Source: JBKBUF01 sp046290815 (lineage in GTDB: Bacteria; Bacteroidota; Bacteroidia; Cytophagales; Cytophagaceae). Taken from it: a DNA stretch of 64,000 nt. The notes under the pieces are model-generated. The model did no database searches. It saw nothing but the letters and a program-made list of their open reading frames with translations, and was not told the DNA's origin. Positions 24,122-33,581 of the stretch are shown here, piece by piece. How positions within the stretch are numbered: position 1 is the stretch's first letter; each line of letters opens with the position of its first letter. Location: positions 1-64,000 of the forward strand of contig JBKBUF010000008.1 in assembly GCA_046290815.1 (NCBI GenBank), in the 5' to 3' direction. A program made the position numbers and the translations under genes.

Positions 24122-26182
24122 ATGAACCCTAAGGTTTTAACTGTATTAGTATTAACCGTATTTTTCACATATAGTTTTCACCGGGTTTCAGGTCAGAAGA
24201 ATAAGAAAAATATTAGTGCAAAAGCTGTAAAAGTGGACAATGACTCCACTGTTGTCAAAAAGTCCGAATTCCAGCTTACATTTAAAAATATTAATTACGT
24301 ACCTTTTTATCATGACGAAAAGCAATTAGGGCTTATTCGGAAATATGAAGAAAAAAAGGATTACGGTAACCTTCTTCCGGCATTAGAGAGCTATGTTAAA
24401 AATTTTGGAATAAGAAACTTCTCCGAAAGCACGGTTCTCATCTGGAAACTCGCTCAACTGTATGAATTAAACGGCGAAAGAGAAAAAGCTGTCGCCTGCT
24501 ATAAACTGGTATTAAAACATCATAGAGGGAAGGAGATCAGAAAAATACTCCAGCACTATGATACTGTGAATACTGATAAGAAGGAATTCTATGTTCCTCT
24601 GAAATATTATTACGAACTTGTAGAATACAGGAAAGCCGTAGACACCCTTATTCCGCCCAAAAGCGTTTTCCTCAACATGGGAGAATTGGTTAATGATACC
24701 AAGTTTCCCGATTATGGTCCAACGCTTCATGCTAAAAACGACATACTGATTTTCACAAAAAGAAAAAAAGAACTTACAGCTACTAAATTATCTTACCGTG
24801 AAAATGAAGAGCTGTACTACAGCAAAAATTATGATGGATTTTGGGATGAGGCTGTCCCCTTCTCCAATGTTATTAACAGTCATTGTAATGAAGGTTCAGC
24901 CTATCTGACAAGAGATGGCAAAACATTATTTTTTAGCAGGTGCATTGTAGAAGACTACAAATATGATTGCAGGGACTGCATGGGCAGCTGTGACATTTAC
25001 TATTCTGAATTCAGTGAGAAAGACTCTTCATGGTCAGTTCCTGTCAATCTGGGACCTAATGTGAACAGTGTTGCATGGGATTCCCATCCCACTCTTTCTC
25101 ACAACGAGGACACACTTTATTTTGCTTCTGACAGAATCGGAGGTTTTGGATTGTCTGACATATATTTCACCTATAGAACTCCTAAAGGCTGGGCACCTGC
25201 TCAAAACATGGGTCCAGTAGTCAATACCCGTGGTAATGAAGTTAGTCCGTTCTATCACCCTTCACATGATGTATTTTATTTTAGCTCTAATGGTCATCTT
25301 TTAAACTTTGGAGATCTTGATACCACTGAAAATGTATTCAAGACCATGGATATTTATAAATGTATCATGCGTCAGGGGAAATGGCAGGAGCCCAAAAATA
25401 TTGGACCATTGGTAAATGGAAAAGGTGACGAATACTACTTTACCATTGATTCCAAATCAAAGGATTTGTTTTATGCAAAAAATGAAGAGATAGACTTAAA
25501 AAATCTGGATCTATATTCTTTCCCGTTGCCTATGGAAGCTCAGCCATTGGCAAACACCAAGTTTTCCGGGTCGCTAAGAGATTCTCTAACCGGTAATCCT
25601 TTCAAAGGAATTGTTTCTATCATAGACTTAAAAAATGGTATTGAAGTAGCTCCTAAATATATGAGACCGGACGGAAGCTTTGAATTTGATCTTATAGATG
25701 AAAATGATTACTTACTGGTAATCCAGGGTGAAGAGTTTTTCAGAGTGGAACATAAATTTACCTTGACCGGTGACACATCCATACATCTGGAAACACCTGC
25801 TATCAAATACAACAAATGGAAATTTACTTCTATAGAGTTTGAAGGTGGAAAAGCCAACATCCGTCCTGAAATGGAAAATGACCTGGACAAAATAGTAAGC
25901 TTTCTTCTCGACAACCCTAACTTAAGACTTAGAATTTCCGGACACACTGATTCGGATGGCAATCCCGATCTGAACTTAAAGCTTTCACAAAGAAGAGCAG
26001 ACGCCATCAAGGAATATATTGTTAATAAGGGGCAAATAGATCCAGACCGAATTGAAGCATTCGGCTTCGGAAATCAAAAGCCTATCGTAGAAGAAAAAAC
26101 TGATGAAGACAAACGTATCAACCGACGGGTTGAGTTTGAAATCCTTAGACCTGAAAAAATCAAAAAGGATGATGAGTGGTAA
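24122..26182 (+). CDS. OmpA-family protein with TPR and PD40 repeats
   Basis: I prefer the ATG that gives MNPKVLTVLVLTVFFTYSF, a good signal peptide (about 1-25, 686-residue product), over a TTG five codons upstream. After the signal come TPR-like helices (about 70-160), PD40/WD40-like repeats (about 190-460, with DGKTLFFSRC, NEDTLYFASDRIGGFGLSD and VFYFSSNG), a carboxypeptidase-regulatory-like fold (about 480-560) and a C-terminal OmpA domain (about 575-680, FEGGKANIRPEM, GHTDSDGNPDLN, NRRVEFEI). It has the same plan as the protein at 249-2663 but without LysM domains. Such proteins tether outer-membrane machinery to peptidoglycan. It converges with a LysM gene across a heptad hairpin. Exact role unknown. 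Confidence 0.9.
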   Translation: MNPKVLTVLVLTVFFTYSFHRVSGQKNKKNISAKAVKVDNDSTVVKKSEFQLTFKNINYVPFYHDEKQLGLIRKYEEKKDYGNLLPALESYVKNFGIRNFSESTVLIWKLAQLYELNGEREKAVACYKLVLKHHRGKEIRKILQHYDTVNTDKKEFYVPLKYYYELVEYRKAVDTLIPPKSVFLNMGELVNDTKFPDYGPTLHAKNDILIFTKRKKELTATKLSYRENEELYYSKNYDGFWDEAVPFSNVINSHCNEGSAYLTRDGKTLFFSRCIVEDYKYDCRDCMGSCDIYYSEFSEKDSSWSVPVNLGPNVNSVAWDSHPTLSHNEDTLYFASDRIGGFGLSDIYFTYRTPKGWAPAQNMGPVVNTRGNEVSPFYHPSHDVFYFSSNGHLLNFGDLDTTENVFKTMDIYKCIMRQGKWQEPKNIGPLVNGKGDEYYFTIDSKSKDLFYAKNEEIDLKNLDLYSFPLPMEAQPLANTKFSGSLRDSLTGNPFKGIVSIIDLKNGIEVAPKYMRPDGSFEFDLIDENDYLLVIQGEEFFRVEHKFTLTGDTSIHLETPAIKYNKWKFTSIEFEGGKANIRPEMENDLDKIVSFLLDNPNLRLRISGHTDSDGNPDLNLKLSQRRADAIKEYIVNKGQIDPDRIEAFGFGNQKPIVEEKTDEDKRINRRVEFEILRPEKIKKDDEW

Positions 26183-26186
26183 TTTG

Positions 26187-26279
26187 AATGTTGAATGATA
26201 AATGTTGAATGCTGAATTAAAGCAACATTTATCATTTATCATTTATCATTCAACATTCATTATTAAAGATTCATCATTC
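26187..26279. repeat. Heptad array with 18-bp perfect hairpin between convergent genes
   Basis: AATG at 26187, 26194, 26201 and 26208 is followed by CATT at 26226, 26233, 26240, 26247, 26254 and 26275, all in 7-bp steps. AATGTTGAATGATAAATG (26187-26204) pairs perfectly with 26240-26257. Because the right arm repeats the word TTATCAT, pairing can slip by 7 or 14 bases. The array fills the spacer between the OmpA gene and the LysM gene that face each other. Confidence 0.88.
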
Positions 26280-27706
26280 TAATCATTGCTCTCCGCAGGA
26301 GGAATATCTCCAAGTATCCTGTCCGCTATCTTAGGAACATTATCTGATACTATCTGGTAAATATAATTGGTATTGGAGTTGTAATGTGTCTTGAATTTAT
26401 TCCCTGATATTTGCTTGCCATCTTTGTTGTAAATACTGTAGTGAGTGGTAAAGCTTCGTTCAAAATTCAGAGCGGAACGATCCAGGCAGTGTTCATAATT
26501 AGTCTTCACTTCAAACTGACTAATGAAAATATAATAATCAATACTGTACTTTGTATTGAAGTAATTAAAAAACTCTTCCGGATTCTTGATCTTCACCCCG
26601 AAATAAGCGCCATGATCTTCCGGAACATCATATTTGGAATCAGAGTTATTGTTCTTGGTTAGCTTATCTTTTTGTTTGTTGATCCAGTTTTTATCTTTTT
26701 TATTCTGATTGTCCTTGGGATTATCATTTACCTGATAATATGGGCTCATCAAAGCTGGCTGCACCTGATAAGAAACCGAACTGTAAATCTTGTTAAGGTC
26801 GCTTAGGGAATCTCTTGATTTGCCACCTACAAGGTATATCATTTCATAACCGGGCTTATCCAGCAATGCGTTCAATCTCCTTCTGAACATTTGTCTGACT
26901 TTATTTCTTGGCATGTTAGACTTGGCAGCAATCTCGTCATCACAGTCAGAAAAATAAAGATACGGATCAAAAGGAATCACTAATATTTGCTTTCTGTCCG
27001 GATCAAAACGATAAACGTAATTATCCGAAGATGTTTGTTTGATTTCTTCTTTCTGAGCTGCATCTGTAGCTGTTCCTGTCTCTGTACCCTTTTTAGCCGG
27101 TTCTTTAGTTTCTACAGGTTTAGTCTCAGTTTGAGTTATTACACTGTTACTATTCTGTTGATCCTTTTTTTCTTCTGTTTTTACAGCAGCAGTATTCTCC
27201 TGCCCTTTTTTACCGATTACGATTTCCTGTCCGGCTTTTAATTCCATTCCATTCCATTTCAAGAGATCATTGAGAGGTACATTATATTTTTTTGAAAGAC
27301 CAAATAAAGTTTCTCCCGGTTGAACTTTGTGTGTTATTGCATCCTCATTCTTCTTTTCTCTTTTTACCAATTCAGGATAATATGGGATATTGATTATCTG
27401 ACCAACCTTTAATCCGTTTTCAAGTTCCGGATTTATTTCCATGAGTTCGGCCACTCCCACACCATATTTGGTTGAAATCCCATAAATGGTTTCACCGGGG
27501 GAGACCATGTATTTGATATGAATTTTATCGTTGATTTTTACAACTCCGATGGAGTCAAGAGGGCTTGAAGTTGCCACAAAACATGTAGCAACAAATGCAA
27601 GAGCTAGGAAAATACTTCTCACCTGTATGATTTTATAAATTTCTCCGTTCACCGAAAGTTTTCTTCTAAGAAAGAATTCGGAAAATGCCGGAAGCAAGTC
27701 CGGCAT
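26279..27706 (-). CDS. LysM peptidoglycan-binding exported protein
   Basis: Two LysM domains are clear (KYMVSPGETIYGISTKYGV and THKVQPGETLFGLSKKYNV). They precede a low-complexity Lys/Gln/Thr linker and a C-terminal region of about 240 residues (from YRFDPDRKQILVIPFDPYLY) that I do not recognise. The start is uncertain. A TTG at 27718 lengthens the protein by 4 residues, the ATG used here gives 475, and a GTG at 27622 would start RSIFLALAFVATCFVATSS, an ideal signal peptide without the unusual 28-residue preceding stretch. Either way the protein should be exported. The rseP stop lies just upstream, suggesting one operon with GH3, dxr and rseP. The LysM domains imply attachment to peptidoglycan. 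Confidence 0.85.
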   Translation of the reverse strand: MPDLLPAFSEFFLRRKLSVNGEIYKIIQVRSIFLALAFVATCFVATSSPLDSIGVVKINDKIHIKYMVSPGETIYGISTKYGVGVAELMEINPELENGLKVGQIINIPYYPELVKREKKNEDAITHKVQPGETLFGLSKKYNVPLNDLLKWNGMELKAGQEIVIGKKGQENTAAVKTEEKKDQQNSNSVITQTETKPVETKEPAKKGTETGTATDAAQKEEIKQTSSDNYVYRFDPDRKQILVIPFDPYLYFSDCDDEIAAKSNMPRNKVRQMFRRRLNALLDKPGYEMIYLVGGKSRDSLSDLNKIYSSVSYQVQPALMSPYYQVNDNPKDNQNKKDKNWINKQKDKLTKNNNSDSKYDVPEDHGAYFGVKIKNPEEFFNYFNTKYSIDYYIFISQFEVKTNYEHCLDRSALNFERSFTTHYSIYNKDGKQISGNKFKTHYNSNTNYIYQIVSDNVPKIADRILGDIPPAESND

Positions 27707-27719
27707 TCGTACTTCCAAT

Positions 27720-29039
27720 TTATAAAATTTTCTCTACAATTTTAAAAATATCGTTACCAAAAGCGAAAATCATCAGCGCAAGTAAAATTACCATACCAAC
27801 CTTTTGTGCTACCTCAAGAAATTTATCTGTTGGTTTTCTTCCCGTTATCATTTCATAAAGCAAGAACATCACATGTCCGCCATCTAAAGCCGGAATAGGT
27901 AAAAAATTCATAAAAGCCAATACCATTGAAAGTAGTCCGGTCAGGAACCAAAACTTTTGCCATACAATTTCCCCACCAAACTTTGTTGCTATTCCAATTG
28001 GTCCACTTATAGATTTGCTGACACCGACATTACCACTAAATATCTTTCCAAAGCCTCTTACCGTATTTAAAATTACTCCAAATGCATCTGACGTACCTTT
28101 CGGAACCGACTGCCAGAAACTGAAATATTCAGTTCTTACAGGAAGAGTTAGTTTAGGATTGAAACCCAAAATTCCGGTTGTATCTATCTGAGCTGGCAAC
28201 TGCAACTCTTTATCATCCCTCTTCACAGTGATAGTAACTTTCTGACCTTTGTGGCTATTCAGGTAATCTTTAAATTCATGGTAATAGTTTATTTCAGTCC
28301 CGTTGATTCCGATAATTTGATCTTTTGGTTTTAATCCAGCTTTATCAGCATTTGTTCCGGCTTCTACATGTTCAACAATAAACGGCGATATTGCAGAAAT
28401 AAAATTATTCCTGTCTTCATGAAGTCTGTTTGCAAGGTCATTTGGAATTTTCACTGTAAAAACTGAATCTCCTCTCTGAACCGTGTAGGTATTATTATCA
28501 GTAAGAAAAACTTCAGCACCCAATGCAGTATCAAATTTTTCAAAAGGCTTTCCGTTCAATTCCAAGATTTTATCTCCGGTTTTTAAACCAATCTCCTGAC
28601 CTAATTCATGTGCCACTATTCCTCTTTTATTTACTTCATCTGCCGGTAAATATTGGATGCCATATATGTATACAAGAAAAATGAAAATGATGATTCCGGT
28701 TATGATGTTTACAATTATACCGCCCATCATTACAATTAGTCTTTGCCAGGCAGGTTTGGCCCGGAATTCATAAGGTTGAGGTTCCTGAGATAGATTTCCT
28801 GTATCCAATGACTCATCAACCATACCAGAGATTTTCACAAATCCGCCTAATGGTATAGCGCCAAGGGAGTATTCTGTTTCTCCCCATTTAAAACCAAAAA
28901 CTTTGGGAGGAAATCCTATAGAATATTTTTCTACACGCATGCCAAAATACTTCGCTGCAAGCATGTGTCCCAGTTCGTGAACTCCTACCAGAATGGATAA
29001 TGCCAGCAACAGCTGGACCGCCATCATAAGTGCTTCCAT
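27720..29039 (-). CDS. rseP: Site-2 zinc metalloprotease RseP
   Basis: The 439-residue inner-membrane protease cuts transmembrane segments, classically of anti-sigma factors. Zinc ligands and catalytic Glu are in HELGH (H21, E22, H25), and the third-ligand motif NFLPIPALDGGHV lies near residue 385. About four membrane segments surround two PDZ-like regions (about 130-200 and 220-295). Length matches the family. It follows dxr by 20 bases, a linkage seen in many bacteria. Its anti-sigma substrate is not in the window. Confidence 0.95.
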   Translation of the reverse strand: MEALMMAVQLLLALSILVGVHELGHMLAAKYFGMRVEKYSIGFPPKVFGFKWGETEYSLGAIPLGGFVKISGMVDESLDTGNLSQEPQPYEFRAKPAWQRLIVMMGGIIVNIITGIIIFIFLVYIYGIQYLPADEVNKRGIVAHELGQEIGLKTGDKILELNGKPFEKFDTALGAEVFLTDNNTYTVQRGDSVFTVKIPNDLANRLHEDRNNFISAISPFIVEHVEAGTNADKAGLKPKDQIIGINGTEINYYHEFKDYLNSHKGQKVTITVKRDDKELQLPAQIDTTGILGFNPKLTLPVRTEYFSFWQSVPKGTSDAFGVILNTVRGFGKIFSGNVGVSKSISGPIGIATKFGGEIVWQKFWFLTGLLSMVLAFMNFLPIPALDGGHVMFLLYEMITGRKPTDKFLEVAQKVGMVILLALMIFAFGNDIFKIVEKIL

Positions 29040-29059
29040 TTATACTTAACTTTAAATAA

Positions 29060-30226
29060 TTATGCTTTTTGTTTTATAGTCTTTGCCAACCTTCTTGTCT
29101 CTTCATCAGTCTGAATCAGATCTTCCAGATTTGGCCTGGCAATATAAGGCACTTTAGCCATACAATCTTCTATGATATCTGATATTTCCAAAAATCCTAT
29201 ATTTTCATTTAAAAATTCCTTTACTGCTATTTCATTTGCTGCATTTAGGATACAGGGCATATTTCCTCCTTTCTTAAGAGCATCAAATGCAAGCCCCAGA
29301 TTTCGAAAGGTATTTACATCAGGTTTTTCAAATGTAAGTGAAGGATAATCAGTAAAATTAAACCTCGGGAAATCTGATTTGACCCTTTCAGGATAAAAAA
29401 CTGCATATTGAATAGGAAGTTTCATATCCGGCAATCCCATCTGGGCCTTTATGGATCCATCTGTAAATTGCACCATGGAGTGAACAATTGACTGAGGATG
29501 AATGACCACATCTATCTGCTCTGCTGTCAAATCGAAAAGCCACTTAGCTTCTATCACTTCCAGACCTTTATTCATCAGACTTGCACTATCAATGGTTATT
29601 TTTGCGCCCATTGACCAGTTGGGATGCTTCAGAGCATCTGCCTTTTTAACTGACAGTAAAAAATCTTTGGATTTACCTCTGAAAGGTCCACCCGAAGCTG
29701 TCAAAATAACTTTTTCTATTTTTGACAACTCCTCTCCTACCATACACTGAAATATGGCAGAATGTTCAGAATCTACCGGTAATATACTGATTTTATTTCT
29801 TTCAGCTGCCTCAGTAACCAACTCCCCTGCCACTACCAAAGTCTCCTTATTTGCAAGTGCGATATGCTTTCCACTATTAATTGCATTTAAAGTTGGAAGC
29901 AAACCGGAATATCCTACCATTGCAGTCAGAACTATATCTGTTCCATCTTCTTTGACCACATCTGCAAGATCTGTAGCACCGGTGAAAACTTTTATTCCTT
30001 TAGGTACTAAAGCAGTTTTTAACTGATCGTAATGTTCCTTATTTCCTATGACAACGTATTTGGGAAGAAACTCCGATGCTTGTTTAATCAGCAATTCCAC
30101 ACTATTTTCTGCTGATAATACAGACACCTGCAGCTTTTCACGGTTTTTTCTAATCACATCCAGAGCCTGAGTACCTATAGAACCGGTTGATCCGAGTATG
30201 GCGATATTTTTTTTATTAACTCCCAT
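29060..30226 (-). CDS. dxr: 1-deoxy-D-xylulose 5-phosphate reductoisomerase
   Basis: The 388-residue enzyme performs the first committed step of the non-mevalonate isoprenoid pathway, converting DXP to MEP with NADPH. Visible motifs are the nucleotide-binding GSTGSIGTQALDVI (about 11-24), ANKETLVVAG (about 120-129), PVDSEHSAIFQCM (about 145-157, metal-binding Asp and Glu), TASGGPFRG, and LMNKGLEVIEAKWLF. Length is normal. It starts 2 bases after the GH3 stop, so translation is likely coupled, and it is followed by rseP. Confidence 0.97.
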   Translation of the reverse strand: MGVNKKNIAILGSTGSIGTQALDVIRKNREKLQVSVLSAENSVELLIKQASEFLPKYVVIGNKEHYDQLKTALVPKGIKVFTGATDLADVVKEDGTDIVLTAMVGYSGLLPTLNAINSGKHIALANKETLVVAGELVTEAAERNKISILPVDSEHSAIFQCMVGEELSKIEKVILTASGGPFRGKSKDFLLSVKKADALKHPNWSMGAKITIDSASLMNKGLEVIEAKWLFDLTAEQIDVVIHPQSIVHSMVQFTDGSIKAQMGLPDMKLPIQYAVFYPERVKSDFPRFNFTDYPSLTFEKPDVNTFRNLGLAFDALKKGGNMPCILNAANEIAVKEFLNENIGFLEISDIIEDCMAKVPYIARPNLEDLIQTDEETRRLAKTIKQKA

Positions 30227-30228
30227 TG

Positions 30229-31728
30229 TTATTCTATTCTATATGCCTGAAGGCTGTCAGCAATCTTTCTATCATTAGAAAGCCTCGGCACTTTATTTTG
30301 CCCGCCAAGTTTCCCCAGAGATTTCATATACTCCACGAATGCCCCGCGTCTTAAATTTGAAATTTTTAAAGGCCTTAAAATATTTCCACAGATAAGATCT
30401 TTGTAATAGGTATTCAATTCTACCAATTGCTTATCCAGGAAATTAATGAATGCAGACATATCCGAAGGCTCTTTTGAAAACTCTACCAACCACTCATGAT
30501 ATGGTAACCCCTCAGATGGTGTTACCATTGGTGCAACAGTAAATTCCACTATTTCTGTCTCCGGAAATTTTTGCATAGCCAACTTCATTGCTTTTTCTAC
30601 TTCTTCTCCGATCACATGTTCGCCAAATGCTGAAATAAAATGTTTTATCCTTCCGGTTACTACCAGCCTGTATGGATTTTTAGAAACAAATTTCACTGTA
30701 TCTCCAATGGAATATCCCCACAAACCTGCATTCGTGTTTAATATTATTGCATAGTTTACACCTAATTGCACCTCAGAAATATTTAGTCTCCTTGGTGCTT
30801 CAGAAAAATATTCATCTGCAGGAATAAATTCATAATATATCCCGCTATTCAGCAAGAGCAACAAGCCCTCCTCTTGCTGATTGTCCTGAAAAGCAATAAA
30901 TCCTTCTGAAGCCGGATATGTCTCGATAGAATCAATTTTCTTTCCTATAGAATCATAAATCTTTGCTTTGTATGGCTCAAAATTTACACCGCCATAAACG
31001 AAAAGATTAAAATCAGGAAATACATCTTTTATTTTTTTACCTGTCCTTGCGTTTATCCTGTCAAAATACATTTGCACCCATGGAGGAATTCCGGAGATGA
31101 GGGTCATTCTTGCATCAATGGTCTCATCTATGATCTTTTCTAATTTCTCTTCCCAATCCTCAATACAATTGGTATTATAAGAAGGCTTTTGATTTGTTCT
31201 CAGGTAACCCGGAACATGATGATTAACTATTCCGGATAGTCTCCCTACATATATTCCGTTTACTTTTTCCATTTCAGGACTTCCGGAAAGAAAAATAAGA
31301 TTACCATCAAGAAACAAGGACTTCCCTGTTTGATGAATATAATTCAACAGAGCATCTCTTGCAGCAGCTATGTGATAAGGAATAGATTCTTTGGTAATAG
31401 GAATATATTTTATTCCTGAGGTAGTACCGGAGGTTTTAGCAAAATAAACAGGCTTTCCTCTCCATAATATATCATCCTGACCTTGTTTTACCCTTTCAAT
31501 ATATGACTTCAACCCTTCATAGTCTCTTACAGGTACATTCTTCTTAAAATCATCATAATTTTTTATTGAAGAAAAGGAATGATCTTTTCCAAAGAGGGTA
31601 TTTCGAGCACCATTGACCAGATATTTCAGCACAGCGTCCTGCGTTTTCTCAGGTTCAGCGGACCATTTTTTCTGCCCGGAAACTATCCAGGATGCAACAG
31701 GCTTACTTAAAATAGATCTAATTCCCAT
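30229..31728 (-). CDS. GH3 family acyl-adenylate-forming protein
   Basis: The 499-residue protein belongs to the GH3 branch of adenylate-forming enzymes, named after plant auxin-conjugating enzymes and widespread in Bacteroidota. ATP-binding motifs are seen: FAKTSGTTSGIKYIPIT (about 108-124), TYPASEGFIAFQ (about 275-286) and the GYSIGDTVKF and RLVVTGRIKHF region (about 340-370). The bacterial substrate is not known. It heads an apparent dxr-rseP-LysM operon. A TAAATTTG sequence on the minus strand (31742-31749) just upstream fits a -7 promoter element, but no good -33 box was found at the right distance. Confidence 0.87.
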   Translation of the reverse strand: MGIRSILSKPVASWIVSGQKKWSAEPEKTQDAVLKYLVNGARNTLFGKDHSFSSIKNYDDFKKNVPVRDYEGLKSYIERVKQGQDDILWRGKPVYFAKTSGTTSGIKYIPITKESIPYHIAAARDALLNYIHQTGKSLFLDGNLIFLSGSPEMEKVNGIYVGRLSGIVNHHVPGYLRTNQKPSYNTNCIEDWEEKLEKIIDETIDARMTLISGIPPWVQMYFDRINARTGKKIKDVFPDFNLFVYGGVNFEPYKAKIYDSIGKKIDSIETYPASEGFIAFQDNQQEEGLLLLLNSGIYYEFIPADEYFSEAPRRLNISEVQLGVNYAIILNTNAGLWGYSIGDTVKFVSKNPYRLVVTGRIKHFISAFGEHVIGEEVEKAMKLAMQKFPETEIVEFTVAPMVTPSEGLPYHEWLVEFSKEPSDMSAFINFLDKQLVELNTYYKDLICGNILRPLKISNLRRGAFVEYMKSLGKLGGQNKVPRLSNDRKIADSLQAYRIE

Positions 31729-32022
31729 ACTAATAAGTGTACAAATTTAACAATTACAGTCAAAATTGCCTGTTTAATCCCAAGTAATAAGAAAATATGT
31801 CATTAAATTGTCAGAGTCTATAAAATATAGGGATTCAAAAACGTTTGTATTTTAATTAATTACTGGTAAAATCCTGCTTCCGAAACATCTGGTTCATTTT
31901 TTGCCGGAAAATTGTAGAAATGCTACAGGATTTTTAGGAAGAATTGCTGCAAATTAATTCATTACTTAGGAGTGATACACAGGTGTAGTGTTTAGAATAA
32001 ATTGAAACAAATAATTTTATAT

Positions 32023-33441
32023 ATGAAAAAGATCGGACTTTTTGCTTTCATTGCCTTTGTCTCCGGCATTTTGGGTGCTTTGTTTTTTTCATGGCTGAAG
32101 CCCTCTGAAACTGTTTATGTCACTCAAAACTATGCATTAAATCCTACACTTACTTCTGACCATGAACCAAGGCAGATAAACCTTTCAGGAGATTTTGTGG
32201 CTGCTTCTGCCAATAGTACTCCTTCTGTGGTTTACATTCAAACAGTTTCTTCCGGTGGTTATCAGAACAATTGGTTTGACTGGTACTTTAACTTCGGTAC
32301 TCAGCAACAAGTAGCATCCAGCGGATCAGGAGTGATTTATACTCCCGAAGGATACATAATTACCAACCACCATGTGATTGAAAAAGCTGAAAAGATTGAA
32401 GTGATCCATGAGAAAAAAAGTTATAAAGCAAAAGTAATAGGCACTGACCCTTCAACTGACCTTGCACTTCTTAAAGTGGAAGCAGACCACTTACCTGCCG
32501 TAAAAATCGGAAGTTCGAAAAATCTCCAGGTAGGAGAATGGGTACTGGCAGTAGGTAATCCATTTAACCTTACCTCAACTGTAACCGCAGGCATAGTAAG
32601 TGCAAAAGCAAGGAATATTAACGTTGTAAACAGCCAATTTCCTATAGAATCATTCATTCAGACAGATGCAGCTATCAATCCCGGAAATAGTGGTGGCGCA
32701 TTGGTTAATTCAAAAGGTGAGTTGGTAGGAATTAATACTGCCATTTTAAGTAAGACAGGTTCCTATACCGGTTACGGCTTTGCTGTTCCTGTAGACATTG
32801 TGACAAAAGTGGTAAAAGACCTGATTAAATATGGCTGTGTGCAAAAAGCATTTATTGGTGCAGAAGTAACTGACATGACTAGTGCATTGGCTGAGAAATA
32901 TAAAGTTGAAGATCTTTCAGGGGTAATGGTAAACTATATCCAAAAAGATGGTGCTGCTGAAAAAATGGGATTAAAGAAAGGTGATATCATCTTAAAGTTA
33001 AATGATCAACAGATCAACAGCAAAAGTGAATTTGATGAATACCTGAGCTACCTCAATCCGGGAGATAAGGTAAAAGTAACTTACAAAACCGACTCTAAGA
33101 TCAAGGACAACTTTACCATTCTTACCAACCGTGAAGGAACTACTGAAATGCTGGTAAAAGAAGTGGTATCTTCAGAAACTCTTGGAGCTTCTTTCGAACC
33201 TGTATCAAAAGTGGAAAGAGATAAGCTAGGGATCAATGGTGGTGTCAGAATCAGCTCTATTAAAAACGGATTAGTTAGAAGGATGGGATTACCGGAAGGA
33301 TTTATCATTACCTCTATCAACAAAGTCACAGTTTCCAGCCCTGAAGAACTGATTGATATTTTGGAGAAAATCAGAGGGAGAGTATTAATTGAAGGGGTAA
33401 ATAGTAACGGGTCAAGAGCTTATTATAATTTCATTTTCTGA
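32023..33441 (+). CDS. htrA: HtrA/DegP-type periplasmic serine protease with two PDZ domains
   Basis: I use the ATG giving MKKIGLFAFIAFVSGILGALFF, a signal or anchor segment; a TTG seven codons upstream is less likely. The trypsin-like domain (about 60-270) has the complete triad: His in ITNHHVIEKA, Asp in DPSTDLALLKV and Ser in AAINPGNSGGALV. Two PDZ domains follow (about 275-370 and 385-470). Such proteases degrade or refold damaged envelope proteins. The 294-base divergent spacer to GH3 holds no gene. The downstream side ends in a bidirectional terminator shared with dnaA. Confidence 0.93.
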   Translation: MKKIGLFAFIAFVSGILGALFFSWLKPSETVYVTQNYALNPTLTSDHEPRQINLSGDFVAASANSTPSVVYIQTVSSGGYQNNWFDWYFNFGTQQQVASSGSGVIYTPEGYIITNHHVIEKAEKIEVIHEKKSYKAKVIGTDPSTDLALLKVEADHLPAVKIGSSKNLQVGEWVLAVGNPFNLTSTVTAGIVSAKARNINVVNSQFPIESFIQTDAAINPGNSGGALVNSKGELVGINTAILSKTGSYTGYGFAVPVDIVTKVVKDLIKYGCVQKAFIGAEVTDMTSALAEKYKVEDLSGVMVNYIQKDGAAEKMGLKKGDIILKLNDQQINSKSEFDEYLSYLNPGDKVKVTYKTDSKIKDNFTILTNREGTTEMLVKEVVSSETLGASFEPVSKVERDKLGINGGVRISSIKNGLVRRMGLPEGFIITSINKVTVSSPEELIDILEKIRGRVLIEGVNSNGSRAYYNFIF

Positions 33442-33459
33442 TCCGGTCACCTTCGAATT

Positions 33460-33498
33460 AAAAAAGGCCTCTCAGATAACCGTGAAAGGCCATTTTTT
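33460..33498. terminator. Bidirectional terminator between htrA and dnaA
   Basis: GGCCTCTCA (33466-33474) pairs with TGAAAGGCC (33483-33491) with one mismatch. An A-run lies before the stem and a T-run (33493-33498) after it, so it works on both strands. Confidence 0.85.
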
Positions 33499-33524
33499 AC
33501 CATTGCAGAAGTAACGAAAGCAAA

Positions 33525-33550
33525 ATGCCCGGGAAGTGACGCCCGGGCAT
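33525..33550 (-). terminator. GC-rich hairpin downstream of dnaA
   Basis: ATGCCCGGG (33525-33533) pairs perfectly with CCCGGGCAT (33542-33550), an unusually GC-rich stem for this genome. On the minus strand TTTTG follows it, so it is probably the first dnaA terminator, before the bidirectional one. Confidence 0.65.
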
Positions 33551-33581
33551 ATGCTATATAAAGTAACCCTAAAAAAAGTGC

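Noticed and set aside
31729..32022. Hidden gene or RNA in the 294-base divergent spacer between GH3 and htrA
   Set aside because: No open frame, tRNA-like fold or strong hairpin; only a small GTAG/CTAC stem and a possible -7 element for GH3.
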